10,968 nucleotides of DNA from positions 1-10,968 of the forward strand of contig CANHIR010000051.1 of assembly GCA_947461015.1 (NCBI GenBank), given 5' to 3'. The position numbers were made by a program, and so were the translations under genes. Shown one piece after another: positions 1-7,828 of the stretch; within the stretch, counting starts at the first letter, position 1; every line of letters begins with the position of its first letter. This stretch comes from Bacteroidota bacterium (lineage in GTDB: Bacteria; Bacteroidota; Bacteroidia; Chitinophagales; Chitinophagaceae). The notes beneath the pieces are model-generated. The model did no database searches. It worked only from the letters and a program-made list of their open reading frames with translations, and was not told where the DNA came from.

Positions 1-60
1 TATCGCTTTTATCTTTTCTTAATACTTTATTAAAAGAATTCAATTTCGTTTACTATTTAA

Positions 61-1473
61 TTAGTCGTGAATTTTTTCTGCTAAAACCATCGCTTTTTTC
101 AAAGCATTCAATTTATTATTCACTTCCTGTAATTCGTTTTCTGGAATACTTGCAGCAACCACTCCAGCACCTGCTTGATAAGTAAGTGTGTTTTGTTGAC
201 TTAAAAAAGTACGAATCATAATGGCTTGGTTACAAGACCCGTTAAATCCTACAAATCCTATACAACCTCCATAATAAGAACGCTTAGTGGGTTCAATAGC
301 ATCTATTAATTGCATGGCTTTGAACTTAGGCGCACCACTTAAGGTACCCGCTGGAAATGTTTTTGCAATTAAATGAAAAGGATTAGCACCTGCTGCCACT
401 TTCCCTTCTACTTCACTTACCAAATGAATTACATGACTATAATAATGTACTTGTCGGTATTGCTTCACGCGCACTTCGGTACAAACCCTGCTTAAATCGT
501 TACGGGCTAAGTCTACCAGCATTACATGCTCTGCGTTCTCTTTTGGATCATCTAATAATTTTTGGGTCATTTCTGCATCTAAAGCCGCATCTCCCGATCT
601 TTTAAAGGTCCCCGCAATTGGATGCACAACTGCCTTGCCATTGTTAATGATAATTTGAGCCTCTGGCGAAGAGCCCATTAATTTATAATCACCATAATCA
701 AAGAAGAATAAATAAGGCGAAGGATTAATATTTCTTAAAGTGCGATATACATTAAACTCATCTCCTTGGAAAGCTTGTTGAAAACGACGACTTAACACTA
801 TTTGAAAAACATCCCCACGCATACAATGCTGGATTCCTTTTTTAACTGCTTCACGATATGCATCGTCGGTAAAATTGGATGATTCCTCGCCTTGCATACT
901 AAATGGATATTGAGGCACATCTTTGCTTTTAATATTTGACAACAATGCATCGTATTCCGATTCAATTCCTGCCATTTTATTTTCACAAATAAATATTTCA
1001 TCTTTAAAGTGATTAAATGCAATCACATATTGATACAATCGGTAACGCATTAGAGGTATAACGGGCGCCCCTGCTTTAAATTGAATGGTATCAAAAAACG
1101 GGATGGCATCATAAGCAGTATAACCATATAATCCTTGTGCAAAGGCAGCTTCCTTTACCTCCTGTCCTTTCATTTCGTATTGTTGCATGTATGCCCAAAT
1201 ACGATCGGGTGCAGCATGTACATTTTGAATGGTTTCTTTCTCAGGATCCTGATTCGGATACTTATATTCAATTTCATTTAAGGAAGAAATTTCAATTCCT
1301 CCAATGGCATTTACACCAATAAATGAATAACTATTTTCAGCAGCATGCGAATCGGTACTTTCTAGTAAAATAGTATCCCTGAATCTATCTCTTAAACGCA
1401 GATAGATACCAACAGGCGTGAATGTATCCGCTAGCATACTTATAACGGTGGTTGTAATTAGTTTCTTTTGCAT
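61..1473 (-). CDS. trpE: Anthranilate synthase component I (TrpE)
   Basis: Catalyses the first step of tryptophan synthesis, chorismate to anthranilate, with a glutamine amidotransferase partner (TrpG) expected just beyond the left edge. The 470-residue protein has the normal family length. An LLES motif at residues 36-39 matches the Trp-binding feedback site known in enteric TrpE, and NPSPY (250-254) is also typical. The chorismate-binding core is clear: HPIAGTF (284-290), ENAEHVMLVDLARND (312-326), FPAGTLSGAPK (373-383) and AGAGVVA (434-440). The ATG is the first in this frame after the attenuator terminator, 55 bases from the hairpin, with no Shine-Dalgarno sequence. The gene lies behind a Trp leader peptide and attenuator, so both feedback inhibition and attenuation are likely. 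Positions 1-60 downstream hold no terminator and no convincing start of the next gene. Confidence 0.97.
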   Translation of the reverse strand: MQKKLITTTVISMLADTFTPVGIYLRLRDRFRDTILLESTDSHAAENSYSFIGVNAIGGIEISSLNEIEYKYPNQDPEKETIQNVHAAPDRIWAYMQQYEMKGQEVKEAAFAQGLYGYTAYDAIPFFDTIQFKAGAPVIPLMRYRLYQYVIAFNHFKDEIFICENKMAGIESEYDALLSNIKSKDVPQYPFSMQGEESSNFTDDAYREAVKKGIQHCMRGDVFQIVLSRRFQQAFQGDEFNVYRTLRNINPSPYLFFFDYGDYKLMGSSPEAQIIINNGKAVVHPIAGTFKRSGDAALDAEMTQKLLDDPKENAEHVMLVDLARNDLSRVCTEVRVKQYRQVHYYSHVIHLVSEVEGKVAAGANPFHLIAKTFPAGTLSGAPKFKAMQLIDAIEPTKRSYYGGCIGFVGFNGSCNQAIMIRTFLSQQNTLTYQAGAGVVAASIPENELQEVNNKLNALKKAMVLAEKIHD

Positions 1474-1474
1474 A

Positions 1475-1495
1475 TTCTATTCTAAGTTCTATTCT
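1475..1495 (-). repeat. Two direct copies of AGAATAGAA ahead of trpE
   Basis: On the minus strand the 9-mer AGAATAGAA occurs at 1495-1487 and again at 1483-1475, with a 12-base period, ending one base before the trpE ATG. It lies in the untranslated stretch after the attenuator terminator. It could help ribosome access through an unstructured, A-rich leader, or be chance; the function is unknown. Confidence 0.5.
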
Positions 1496-1520
1496 TTTAA
1501 TTTTCCTTATTGACTTGATT

Positions 1521-1555
1521 AAAAAATAAAACCCCGACAATCAATGCCGGGGTTT
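1521..1555 (-). terminator. trp attenuator terminator (3:4 hairpin)
   Basis: Read leftward, AAACCCCGGC (1555-1546) pairs with GTCGGGGTTT (1538-1529) in a 10-bp stem (one G-U pair) around a 7-base loop, followed by a T-rich tract (1528-1521). This is a good intrinsic terminator placed between a Trp-rich leader peptide and trpE. Its left arm is also the target of the antiterminator, so it is conditional rather than a plain end-of-operon terminator. Confidence 0.88.
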
Positions 1556-1608
1556 ATGTATATTTTGACAATAATAGTTATGTCACTACAATACCCCAAC
1601 GGAGTTTG
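1546..1608 (-). promoter_or_regulatory. trp attenuator: 1:2 hairpin and 2:3 antiterminator
   Basis: Segment 1 (1608-1601, CAAACTCC) can pair with segment 2 (1597-1589, GGGGTATTG) around a GTT loop with one bulged A. Segment 2 read as GTTGGGGT (1600-1593) can instead pair over 8 bp with ACCCCGGC (1553-1546), the left arm of the terminator, using two G-U pairs. A 5-bp hairpin TGACA/TGTCA (1585-1581 with 1570-1566) lies between and may bring segments 2 and 3 together. A ribosome stalled on the Trp codons (1621-1613) would cover segment 1 and favour 2:3, allowing read-through. A ribosome reaching the TAG at 1588-1586 would mask segment 2 and allow termination. Pairing was worked out by eye. Confidence 0.82.
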
Positions 1609-1642
1609 TATGCCACCACCACATATTGTTTAATTTAATCAT
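1586..1642 (-). CDS. trpL: trp operon leader peptide (TrpL)
   Basis: A short reading frame encodes MIKLNNMWWWHTNSVGVL (18 residues) and ends in TAG. Three consecutive TGG codons (1621-1613) in such a small peptide are highly unlikely by chance and mark a ribosome-stalling leader that senses charged tRNA-Trp. It starts about 20 bases after a Bacteroidota-type -7 element and is followed by a mutually exclusive antiterminator/terminator pair before trpE. The internal ATG at 1624-1622, directly before the Trp codons, is an alternative start that would give the same sensing codons. The peptide itself probably has no function beyond being translated. Confidence 0.88.
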   Translation of the reverse strand: MIKLNNMWWWHTNSVGVL

Positions 1643-1661
1643 AATAATCTCTTTGCAGATA

Positions 1662-1693
1662 CAAAATTAAGGCTTTGCCTAGTTCGTGCCAAA
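1662..1693 (-). promoter_or_regulatory. trp promoter, Bacteroidota type (TTTG-N20-TAATTTTG)
   Basis: On the minus strand a -33 element TTTG (1693-1690) and a -7 element TAATTTTG (1669-1662) are separated by 20 bases, an exact match to the TTTG / TAnnTTTG consensus of the primary sigma factor in this phylum. Transcription would start near 1658, giving an untranslated lead of roughly 15 bases before trpL. The -33 element begins 5 bases after the hisB stop codon. Confidence 0.75.
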
Positions 1694-1698
1694 AAAAT

Positions 1699-2829
1699 TT
1701 ATAAAACTCCTTTGGTACTAGGTAGGGCGTCGCTATCCGGATTTCGTCTCACTGCCATTTTAATGGATTTGGCAAAGGCCTTAAAAATAGCTTCTATTTT
1801 ATGGTGCTCATTTTCCCCGCTGCAGCTAATATGTAAATTGGCTTTGGCCGCGTCACTAAAGGATTTGAAAAAATGAAAGAACATTTCGGTTGGCATTTCT
1901 CCAATTTTTTCGCGTTTAAACGCCGCGTCCCAAACAATCCAATTTCTTCCGCCAAAATCAATTAACACTTTGGCTTCTGCTTCATCCATTGGCAATGCAT
2001 AGCCATAGCGCTCCATACCTCTTTTATCCATTAGCCCTAAAGCAAAAGCTTCCCCCAAAGCAATACCCACATCCTCAATGGTATGGTGCTCGTCAATTTG
2101 CAAATCACCATCACATTTAATATTTAAATCTAGGGCACCATGACGTGCGATTTGCTCTAACATATGATCAAAGAATCCTAAGCCAGTTTCAATTTTTGCA
2201 TCCCCTTTCCCATCTAAATTTAATTCCACCCTAATTTTAGTTTCCTTGGTATTACGTATATGTGAAACCTTCCTTAAACCTAATTTTAAATAACTATAAA
2301 TTTCGGACCAGCTTGCAGCTTCAAAAGCGATAGTGGGTCTTAAAGCCAATTCCTGCTCCGGCGTTAAACTATGTAAAGGGGATTTTAAATAAATGGCTTT
2401 ACATCCCATGTTTTTAGCCAATGCAATGTCACTCCACCTATCCCCAATCACATAAGAATTTGCTATGTCAAATTGATCATTGTTTAATAAATGAGTGAGC
2501 ATTTCAGTTCCAGGCTTGCGGGTTAATTTATTTTCTGCCGCAAATGTATGATCAATAAAAATTTCATCAAATACAAAACCCTCACCTGCTAAAGTGCGTA
2601 ACATGAGTGCCTGATAAGGTTCAAATTTTTCAAGGGGATAGCTGGATGTCCCTAGGCCATCCTGATTAGTAACCATTACTTTATGAAAACCAAATTCAGC
2701 AGCTATTTTACCCAAATAACTTATGGCACCAGGAATAAAACTAGTTTTTGATACAGCATCTATCTGAAAGTCGTCAGCAGGCTCCTGTAAAATAACACCG
2801 TCTCTGTCTATGAATACAATTGGTTTCAT
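1699..2829 (-). CDS. hisB: Bifunctional histidinol-phosphatase / imidazoleglycerol-phosphate dehydratase (HisB)
   Basis: Carries steps 6 and 8 of histidine synthesis on one 376-residue chain. Residues 1-165 are a HAD phosphatase: motif I DRDG (8-11), motif II TNQDG (54-58), the lysine of TRKPG (105), and motif IV GDRWSD (129-134). Residues 190-376 are the dehydratase, with metal-ligand motifs HHTIE (248-252) and HHKIE (342-346), FFDHMLEQIARH (219-230) and the usual C-terminal RRNPDSDALPSTKG. The cysteine-rich zinc loop known in the E. coli phosphatase domain is replaced by a cysteine-free stretch (about 92-104). The gene is separated from hisC by two redox genes and is the last his gene here. 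Only 34 bases separate it from the cytochrome gene upstream, with no promoter visible, so co-transcription is likely. Confidence 0.96.
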   Translation of the reverse strand: MKPIVFIDRDGVILQEPADDFQIDAVSKTSFIPGAISYLGKIAAEFGFHKVMVTNQDGLGTSSYPLEKFEPYQALMLRTLAGEGFVFDEIFIDHTFAAENKLTRKPGTEMLTHLLNNDQFDIANSYVIGDRWSDIALAKNMGCKAIYLKSPLHSLTPEQELALRPTIAFEAASWSEIYSYLKLGLRKVSHIRNTKETKIRVELNLDGKGDAKIETGLGFFDHMLEQIARHGALDLNIKCDGDLQIDEHHTIEDVGIALGEAFALGLMDKRGMERYGYALPMDEAEAKVLIDFGGRNWIVWDAAFKREKIGEMPTEMFFHFFKSFSDAAKANLHISCSGENEHHKIEAIFKAFAKSIKMAVRRNPDSDALPSTKGVL

Positions 2830-2863
2830 GATAATTTATTAAATACTTTTATACTACAATGTT

Positions 2864-3265
2864 TTAATGACTTTTGCTTTTTGCCGCTTTCACTTGCGCT
2901 AAAGACACTTTTCCCGCTTTATTACTCCAACTTCCTCTTATGTAAGTTAATACATTGGCAATATCTTCATCTGACAAATCGGGATTCGCTGTCATTGCAT
3001 TGCTATAATAAAAGCCATCTAACGCAACTTTTTCATTATATCCTTTTTTAATGATGCGCACCATTCTAGCAATATCTTTGCCTACCACATTACTTGCACC
3101 ATCTAAGGGAGCATTCATATTGGGCACTCCGCCACCGTCTGCCTGATGACAAACCAAACACCTGGTTTCATATATTTTTTTGCCTTTTAATAAATCCTGT
3201 GCAGATAGATTTGTTTTAATTCCTACTATTAAAAAAAAGACAGCCAAAAATTTAATATAATGCAT
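2864..3265 (-). CDS. Small exported class I cytochrome c
   Basis: A 133-residue monohaem electron carrier for the periplasm. Residues 1-22 are a Sec signal peptide (hydrophobic stretch ending LSA|QD). The haem-attachment motif CLVCH (36-40) follows, and the likely axial methionine is Met91 in SNAMT, followed by the usual C-terminal helix (LSDEDIANVLTYIR, 97-110). The C-terminal tail is lysine-rich. It starts 23 bases after the dehydrogenase gene with no promoter between, so it is probably the electron acceptor of that enzyme or a carrier to the respiratory chain (inference). It ends 34 bases before hisB, placing it inside the his transcription unit. Confidence 0.92.
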   Translation of the reverse strand: MHYIKFLAVFFLIVGIKTNLSAQDLLKGKKIYETRCLVCHQADGGGVPNMNAPLDGASNVVGKDIARMVRIIKKGYNEKVALDGFYYSNAMTANPDLSDEDIANVLTYIRGSWSNKAGKVSLAQVKAAKSKSH

Positions 3266-3288
3266 ACCTACTAGTTTTTAAACATCCT

Positions 3289-4545
3289 TTATTTTGAATA
3301 ACTAATTTTAAAGATTGACCCATTGCTGTCATCACTTACATACAATGAACCATCAGGGCCTTGCGCTAAACCACATGGTCTTGCTTTTGCCTTGCGTGGA
3401 TTGGTTACTTTATCCTCACCAGTTAAACCAGAAAACCCATTGGCAAAAATTTCCCAGGCACCACTTGGTTTGCCATTTTTAAAAGGTACAAAAGCAACAA
3501 AATATCCTTCCTGAGGAAGTGGTGCTCTATTCCATGAACCGTGAAAGGCAATAAATGCTCCGTTTTTATATTTCTCTGGGAATTGATTGCCCGTGTAAAA
3601 CAATAAAGCGTTGGGTGCCATGTGTGCAGGGAAAAACACTGTTGGATCTATTGCGTTTTCGCCACCTTCTTTTTTACCATCTCCACCATATTCTGGTGAC
3701 AATATTTTTTTCTTTTGATAAGGATCGTAATAAATATATGGCCATCCTGCATTGTCTCCCTCATGCATTTCATACATGGTTTCTGCTGGTAATTCTGCAT
3801 TTTGAGCGTCATTGTACAAAGTTGGATAGAAACTGTTTAATTGATCACGTCCATGTTGCATAACAAATAGTGAATTGGTTTGTTTATTCCAATCCAATCC
3901 AACCACATTACGAAGTCCTGTTGCGTATCTTTTTCCATCCCCATACACTTGATTTTCTTTTTGTCCATCAAATTTCCAAATACCCCCTGCCGAATCTAAA
4001 ATGGGGCAAGGCATCATTCCTTTTGATCCTGGCATTCTATCTTTTTCTTGACATGCATTTGAATAGGCGCCTATGTTCACATAAATATTTCCTTGGCCGT
4101 CTAAAGTTATTGATTTAGAAGCATGCTGATTTCTTGCAATCAAGCCTTTTACAATGGTTTTAGGACTTGCTGTATTTTCAACCTCATCCTTATCATTTAA
4201 TTGATACATAAAAACATCATTGTCCGAAGTGGCATATAAATTTTTACCCTTAATAAAAATTCCTGTGCCGCCATATTTACCCCAGCCAGAAACTTCATCG
4301 GCTATGCCATCATTGTTTTTATCTTCCATTCGAATAATGCTATTGCCCCCTTTGTTTGGGTACATTAATTTGGCAAATAAAACACCATTAGGTGTAATGG
4401 CAATATGCCTTGCGCTACCAATGCCATTTGCAAACAAAGTTGCTTTAAATCCATTGGGTAATTTTAAACCTGCGTTATCTTGCGCATTTACTGCAAATGA
4501 AACTGCGATAAAAGCAAATCCTAAAACGATTTTTAAGTTTTTCAT
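3289..4545 (-). CDS. Exported sorbosone/glucose dehydrogenase-family beta-propeller (PQQ type)
   Basis: A 418-residue secreted oxidoreductase of the glucose/sorbosone dehydrogenase superfamily, which uses PQQ to oxidise aldoses to lactones or aldehydes to acids. A Sec signal peptide covers residues 1-21 (VNA|QD). Family landmarks include NQHASKSITLD (139-149), whose His141 fits the catalytic base position of soluble glucose dehydrogenase. Others are TGLRNVVGLDW (209-219), HEGDNAGWPY (261-270), FHGSWNR (334-340) and ARPCGLAQGPDGSLYVSD (388-405). A DKNNDGIADE loop (75-84) looks like a calcium-binding loop. The true substrate and PQQ use cannot be read from sequence. A cytochrome c gene follows directly. 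The 45-base gap after hisC has no TAnnTTTG promoter, so expression probably comes from the his promoter. Confidence 0.88.
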   Translation of the reverse strand: MKNLKIVLGFAFIAVSFAVNAQDNAGLKLPNGFKATLFANGIGSARHIAITPNGVLFAKLMYPNKGGNSIIRMEDKNNDGIADEVSGWGKYGGTGIFIKGKNLYATSDNDVFMYQLNDKDEVENTASPKTIVKGLIARNQHASKSITLDGQGNIYVNIGAYSNACQEKDRMPGSKGMMPCPILDSAGGIWKFDGQKENQVYGDGKRYATGLRNVVGLDWNKQTNSLFVMQHGRDQLNSFYPTLYNDAQNAELPAETMYEMHEGDNAGWPYIYYDPYQKKKILSPEYGGDGKKEGGENAIDPTVFFPAHMAPNALLFYTGNQFPEKYKNGAFIAFHGSWNRAPLPQEGYFVAFVPFKNGKPSGAWEIFANGFSGLTGEDKVTNPRKAKARPCGLAQGPDGSLYVSDDSNGSIFKISYSK

Positions 4546-4590
4546 GGGTTTGTTTAAGTGTTTTAATTTTTTAATTGATTATCTTTTATA

Positions 4591-5652
4591 CTAAAATGTT
4601 TTTTCAATCCATGCAGCCATAGCGTCCACTAATTCTGTATTCTCTTTTTCATTGCCTACGGTTACTCTAACCGTGTCCTCACAATTTGGCAAACTTGATC
4701 TGTCCCTAACAATAATACCTTTTGTACATAAGAAACGATACATTTCCGATGCCCTTGGTATTTTAACCAACAAAAAGTTAGTATCCGACGGATACACTTT
4801 TTCAACATGTGGCATGGATGCTATGACTTCCGCTAATGCAATTCGCATTGCTACTAAATGCTGAATCATATCATTCACCTGTCCCACTTCCTCCAACGCT
4901 TTTAAAACCAATTCTTGTGCAACCAAGCTAATATTATAAGGCGCTTTTACTTTATTTAAATAACCCACTATTTCTTTACTAGCAAAACACATACCCACTC
5001 TCAAACCAGCTAATCCCCAAGCCTTACTCAAGGTTTGTAAAACCACTAGGTTAGGATAATCCTCCAAGGATTGAACAAAGGATTTTTGCTTTGAAAAATT
5101 AATATATGCCTCATCAACAACAACCAAACCATTAAAATGGTTTAATACGGTTTCAATGTCTATTCTATCTAATGAATTACCTGTTGGATTATTAGGAGAA
5201 CAAATCCAAATAATTTTGGTATTGTCATCCACCAACTGTTCAATATGTGCCAGATTCAACTGAAAATCCGGCAGTAAAGGAGCGGACTTAATCCCAATAT
5301 TATTAATGTTCGCATTTACCTCATACATGGGATAAGTGGGGGGACAAATAATAATGTTGTCCTTGCCTGGCTCACAAAATGCACGAAATAATAAATCAAT
5401 AATCTCGTCACTTCCGTTGCCTAAAAAAATTTGAGCAGCAGCCACTTTTTTAATAAAAGCAAGCTTCTCCTTTATTGCTTTTTGATAAGGATCGGGATAA
5501 CGATTGTACCATTTTGTTAACGGAGAGCCTAAACTATTCTCATTGGCATCTAGTAATATCCGCGCTTCGCCACTAAACTCATCCTTTGCTGATGAATAAG
5601 GTTTTAATTTTTCAATATTGGGTCTTACTACTTTCTTAATATCAAATTGCAT
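4591..5652 (-). CDS. hisC: Histidinol-phosphate aminotransferase (HisC)
   Basis: A PLP enzyme of fold type I that transaminates imidazole-acetol phosphate to histidinol phosphate, using glutamate. The 353 residues match the family. Visible landmarks are DANENS (35-40), LGNGSDE (77-83), SPNNPTG (152-158), DEAYINF (180-186), the Schiff-base lysine in TLSKAWGLAGLR (Lys210), substrate-contact Arg218 and Arg329 in VRVTVG. The ATG lies 3 bases after the hisD stop, indicating translational coupling. The next gene downstream is the dehydrogenase instead of the expected hisB. Confidence 0.96.
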   Translation of the reverse strand: MQFDIKKVVRPNIEKLKPYSSAKDEFSGEARILLDANENSLGSPLTKWYNRYPDPYQKAIKEKLAFIKKVAAAQIFLGNGSDEIIDLLFRAFCEPGKDNIIICPPTYPMYEVNANINNIGIKSAPLLPDFQLNLAHIEQLVDDNTKIIWICSPNNPTGNSLDRIDIETVLNHFNGLVVVDEAYINFSKQKSFVQSLEDYPNLVVLQTLSKAWGLAGLRVGMCFASKEIVGYLNKVKAPYNISLVAQELVLKALEEVGQVNDMIQHLVAMRIALAEVIASMPHVEKVYPSDTNFLLVKIPRASEMYRFLCTKGIIVRDRSSLPNCEDTVRVTVGNEKENTELVDAMAAWIEKTF

Positions 5653-5655
5653 ATA

Positions 5656-6954
5656 CTACATTTTTGATTCTATATCTTTTAATCTAATCTCAATTGCTTT
5701 AGCGTGCGCATCCAAATTTTCTGCGTTGGCCATTTCCATGACCGCTTTCCCAATATTAATTAATCCTCGCTCGGTTAAATGCTGAAAGGTGATTTTTTTT
5801 ACAAAACTATCCACACTTACGCCACTATAAGCACTTGCATATCCATTGGTGGGCAAAGTATGATTGGTACCACTTGCATAATCCCCTACCGATTCTGGGG
5901 AATAATTGCCTATAAAAACCGACCCAGCATTCATTACTTTTTCAGCAATTATTTCGGCATTTTCAATAGATAAAATTAAATGCTCGGGTGCATACTGATT
6001 AATCAAGTCCAATGCTTCCGTTGTATGTTCAATTATAATTGCTTTGGAATTTTTCAACGCATTAATAGCCAAATCTTTTCTAGATAAGGTGCCTAGCTGT
6101 TCATCCAAAGCGGCTTGCACATTGGCCACCACTGTTTCATTACTAGCTACAAGTAATACCTGACTATCAACGCCATGTTCCGCCTGTGACAATAAATCTG
6201 AAGCTACAAAAGAAGGAATCGCAGTATCGTCTGCCCAAACACAAACCTCACTGGGGCCTGCTGGCATATCAATGGCAACACCTCCTTGCTGCACCAATTG
6301 TTTGGCAGCAGTCACATATTGATTCCCTGGTCCAAATATTTTATTCACTTTTGGTATGGTTTCAGTGCCATATGCCATAGCAGCAATGGCTTGAACACCC
6401 CCAATGGTATAAATATGTGTTACGCCTACTAAAGCAGCTGCGTATATAATTGCAGGATGAATCTCGCCTTTATCATTTTTAGGAGGTGTACACAAAATGA
6501 TATTTTTACAACCCGCAATTTTTGCTGGAATTCCTAACATTAAAACAGTAGAAAATAACGGGGCAGTTCCTCCAGGAATATAAATACCCACATTTTCAAT
6601 ACCCACTGTCTTTCTCCAACACCAAACCCCTGGCATGGTTTCAATGCGATCCATTTTTTGCAATTGGGGAAGATGAAATTTTTCAATATTCCCTTTTGCA
6701 AGTTGAATAGCTGCTTTTAATGCATTGGATAACTCGGCTTCGGCACTAACTTTTATATTTTCGTTTAATGCAATACTTTGCAACTGAACATTGTCAAACT
6801 CATTTGTAAATTTCAATACCGCACTGTCCCCATTCAAACGAACATCATCCATAATGGATTGCACTTTAGGCAAAAGCGTATTTGCTTCAAAACTAGGTCT
6901 TGCTAGCAATGAATTCCATTCCGACCTCGCGGGATTGTTAAAAACTTGAATCAT
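5656..6954 (-). CDS. hisD: Histidinol dehydrogenase (HisD)
   Basis: Performs the last two oxidations of histidine synthesis, histidinol to histidinal to histidine, with NAD and a zinc ion. The 432-residue length is typical. The zinc ligands match the E. coli enzyme: Gln257 and His260 (SQAEHG), Asp358 (GDYASG) and His417 near the C terminus. The catalytic bases are in APEH (Glu324, His325). YIPGGTAPLFSTVLM (125-139), FGPGNQYV (207-214) and DMPAGPSE (229-236) are also conserved. Its ATG shares one base with the hisG stop (TAATG), so the two are translationally coupled. It would be controlled by the his attenuator upstream of hisG. Confidence 0.97.
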   Translation of the reverse strand: MIQVFNNPARSEWNSLLARPSFEANTLLPKVQSIMDDVRLNGDSAVLKFTNEFDNVQLQSIALNENIKVSAEAELSNALKAAIQLAKGNIEKFHLPQLQKMDRIETMPGVWCWRKTVGIENVGIYIPGGTAPLFSTVLMLGIPAKIAGCKNIILCTPPKNDKGEIHPAIIYAAALVGVTHIYTIGGVQAIAAMAYGTETIPKVNKIFGPGNQYVTAAKQLVQQGGVAIDMPAGPSEVCVWADDTAIPSFVASDLLSQAEHGVDSQVLLVASNETVVANVQAALDEQLGTLSRKDLAINALKNSKAIIIEHTTEALDLINQYAPEHLILSIENAEIIAEKVMNAGSVFIGNYSPESVGDYASGTNHTLPTNGYASAYSGVSVDSFVKKITFQHLTERGLINIGKAVMEMANAENLDAHAKAIEIRLKDIESKM

Positions 6955-7808
6955 TATAAAATCATTTTTTCAATTGGGATTACTAAAATTCCTTCTGCAC
7001 CTGCATTTTTTAATTGCTCAATTCTATCCCAAAAATCACTTTCTGCAATCACACTATGCACACTGCTCCAACCTGGAGAAGCCAATGGTAATACCGTAGG
7101 ACTTTTCATGCCGGGTAATAAAGAAATAATTTTTTCTAATTGATTATTAGGTGCATTCAATAAAACATATTTATTTTTCTTGGCTTTCTTTACCGATTCC
7201 ATACGGAAAAGTAAACGCTCCAAAATTTGTTGCTGTTCCGCTTTGAAATTTTTATGCTTAATTAAAACAGCTTGAGAGTTTAAAATGGTTTCCGCCTCTA
7301 CCAATCCATTCATAAATAAGGTAGAGCCACTACTCACTAAATCACAAACCACATCGGCTAGTCCAATACCTGGTGCAATTTCTACACTTCCACTAATTTC
7401 ATGAATCTCTGCAATAATGTTATGTTCCGTTAAATATTTTTGTACTAAGATTGGATAGCTAGTTGCAATTTTTTTACCCGCTAAAAATGCAGGGCCAGTA
7501 AATGACTCGTTTTTACGCACTGCAAAACTTAATCGACACTTGCCAAAACCCAAAGCATACCCAACTTCCACTTTTTTGGCTTTTTCATAAACTACATTTT
7601 CTCCTACAAAACCAATATCAGCAACCCCATCTTCTACATATTGAGGAATATCATCATCTCTTAAAAAGAAAAGCTCCAATGGAAAATTGGTAGCTTCTGC
7701 TTTTAATTTGTTTACCCCATTGCCAATATCTATACCACATTCCTTCAACAAGCGCATAGAATCCTCGTTTAATCGGCCTGATTTTTGAATGGCTAGTTTT
7801 AATTTCAT
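6954..7808 (-). CDS. hisG: ATP phosphoribosyltransferase, long form (HisG)
   Basis: Catalyses the first, committed step of histidine synthesis, joining ATP and PRPP. The 284-residue size indicates the long form, with a C-terminal ACT-like regulatory domain (about 205-284) that binds histidine for feedback inhibition, so no HisZ partner is needed. The N terminus (KLAIQKSGRL, 4-13) and the PRPP loop (GLADVVCDLVSSGSTL, 149-164) are clear. The C-terminal domain is recognisable from SPTVLPLA (236-243) and a closing IPIEKM. The ATG lies 21 bases after the his attenuator hairpin. It is the first structural gene of the his unit and overlaps hisD by one base. Confidence 0.97.
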   Translation of the reverse strand: MKLKLAIQKSGRLNEDSMRLLKECGIDIGNGVNKLKAEATNFPLELFFLRDDDIPQYVEDGVADIGFVGENVVYEKAKKVEVGYALGFGKCRLSFAVRKNESFTGPAFLAGKKIATSYPILVQKYLTEHNIIAEIHEISGSVEIAPGIGLADVVCDLVSSGSTLFMNGLVEAETILNSQAVLIKHKNFKAEQQQILERLLFRMESVKKAKKNKYVLLNAPNNQLEKIISLLPGMKSPTVLPLASPGWSSVHSVIAESDFWDRIEQLKNAGAEGILVIPIEKMIL

Positions 7809-7828
7809 AGTCGTTATTATTATAAATT

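Noticed and set aside
1..60. Start of trpG or another gene left of trpE
   Set aside because: No ATG on the minus strand in this stretch and too little sequence to judge.
1521..1698. A T-box or metabolite riboswitch upstream of trpE
   Set aside because: No T-box or specifier-loop features were seen, and the Trp-codon peptide with alternative hairpins accounts for the region.
3323..4594. Several plus-strand reading frames of 63 to 124 codons opposite the dehydrogenase gene
   Set aside because: They are shadows of a well-supported minus-strand gene and none resembles a known family.
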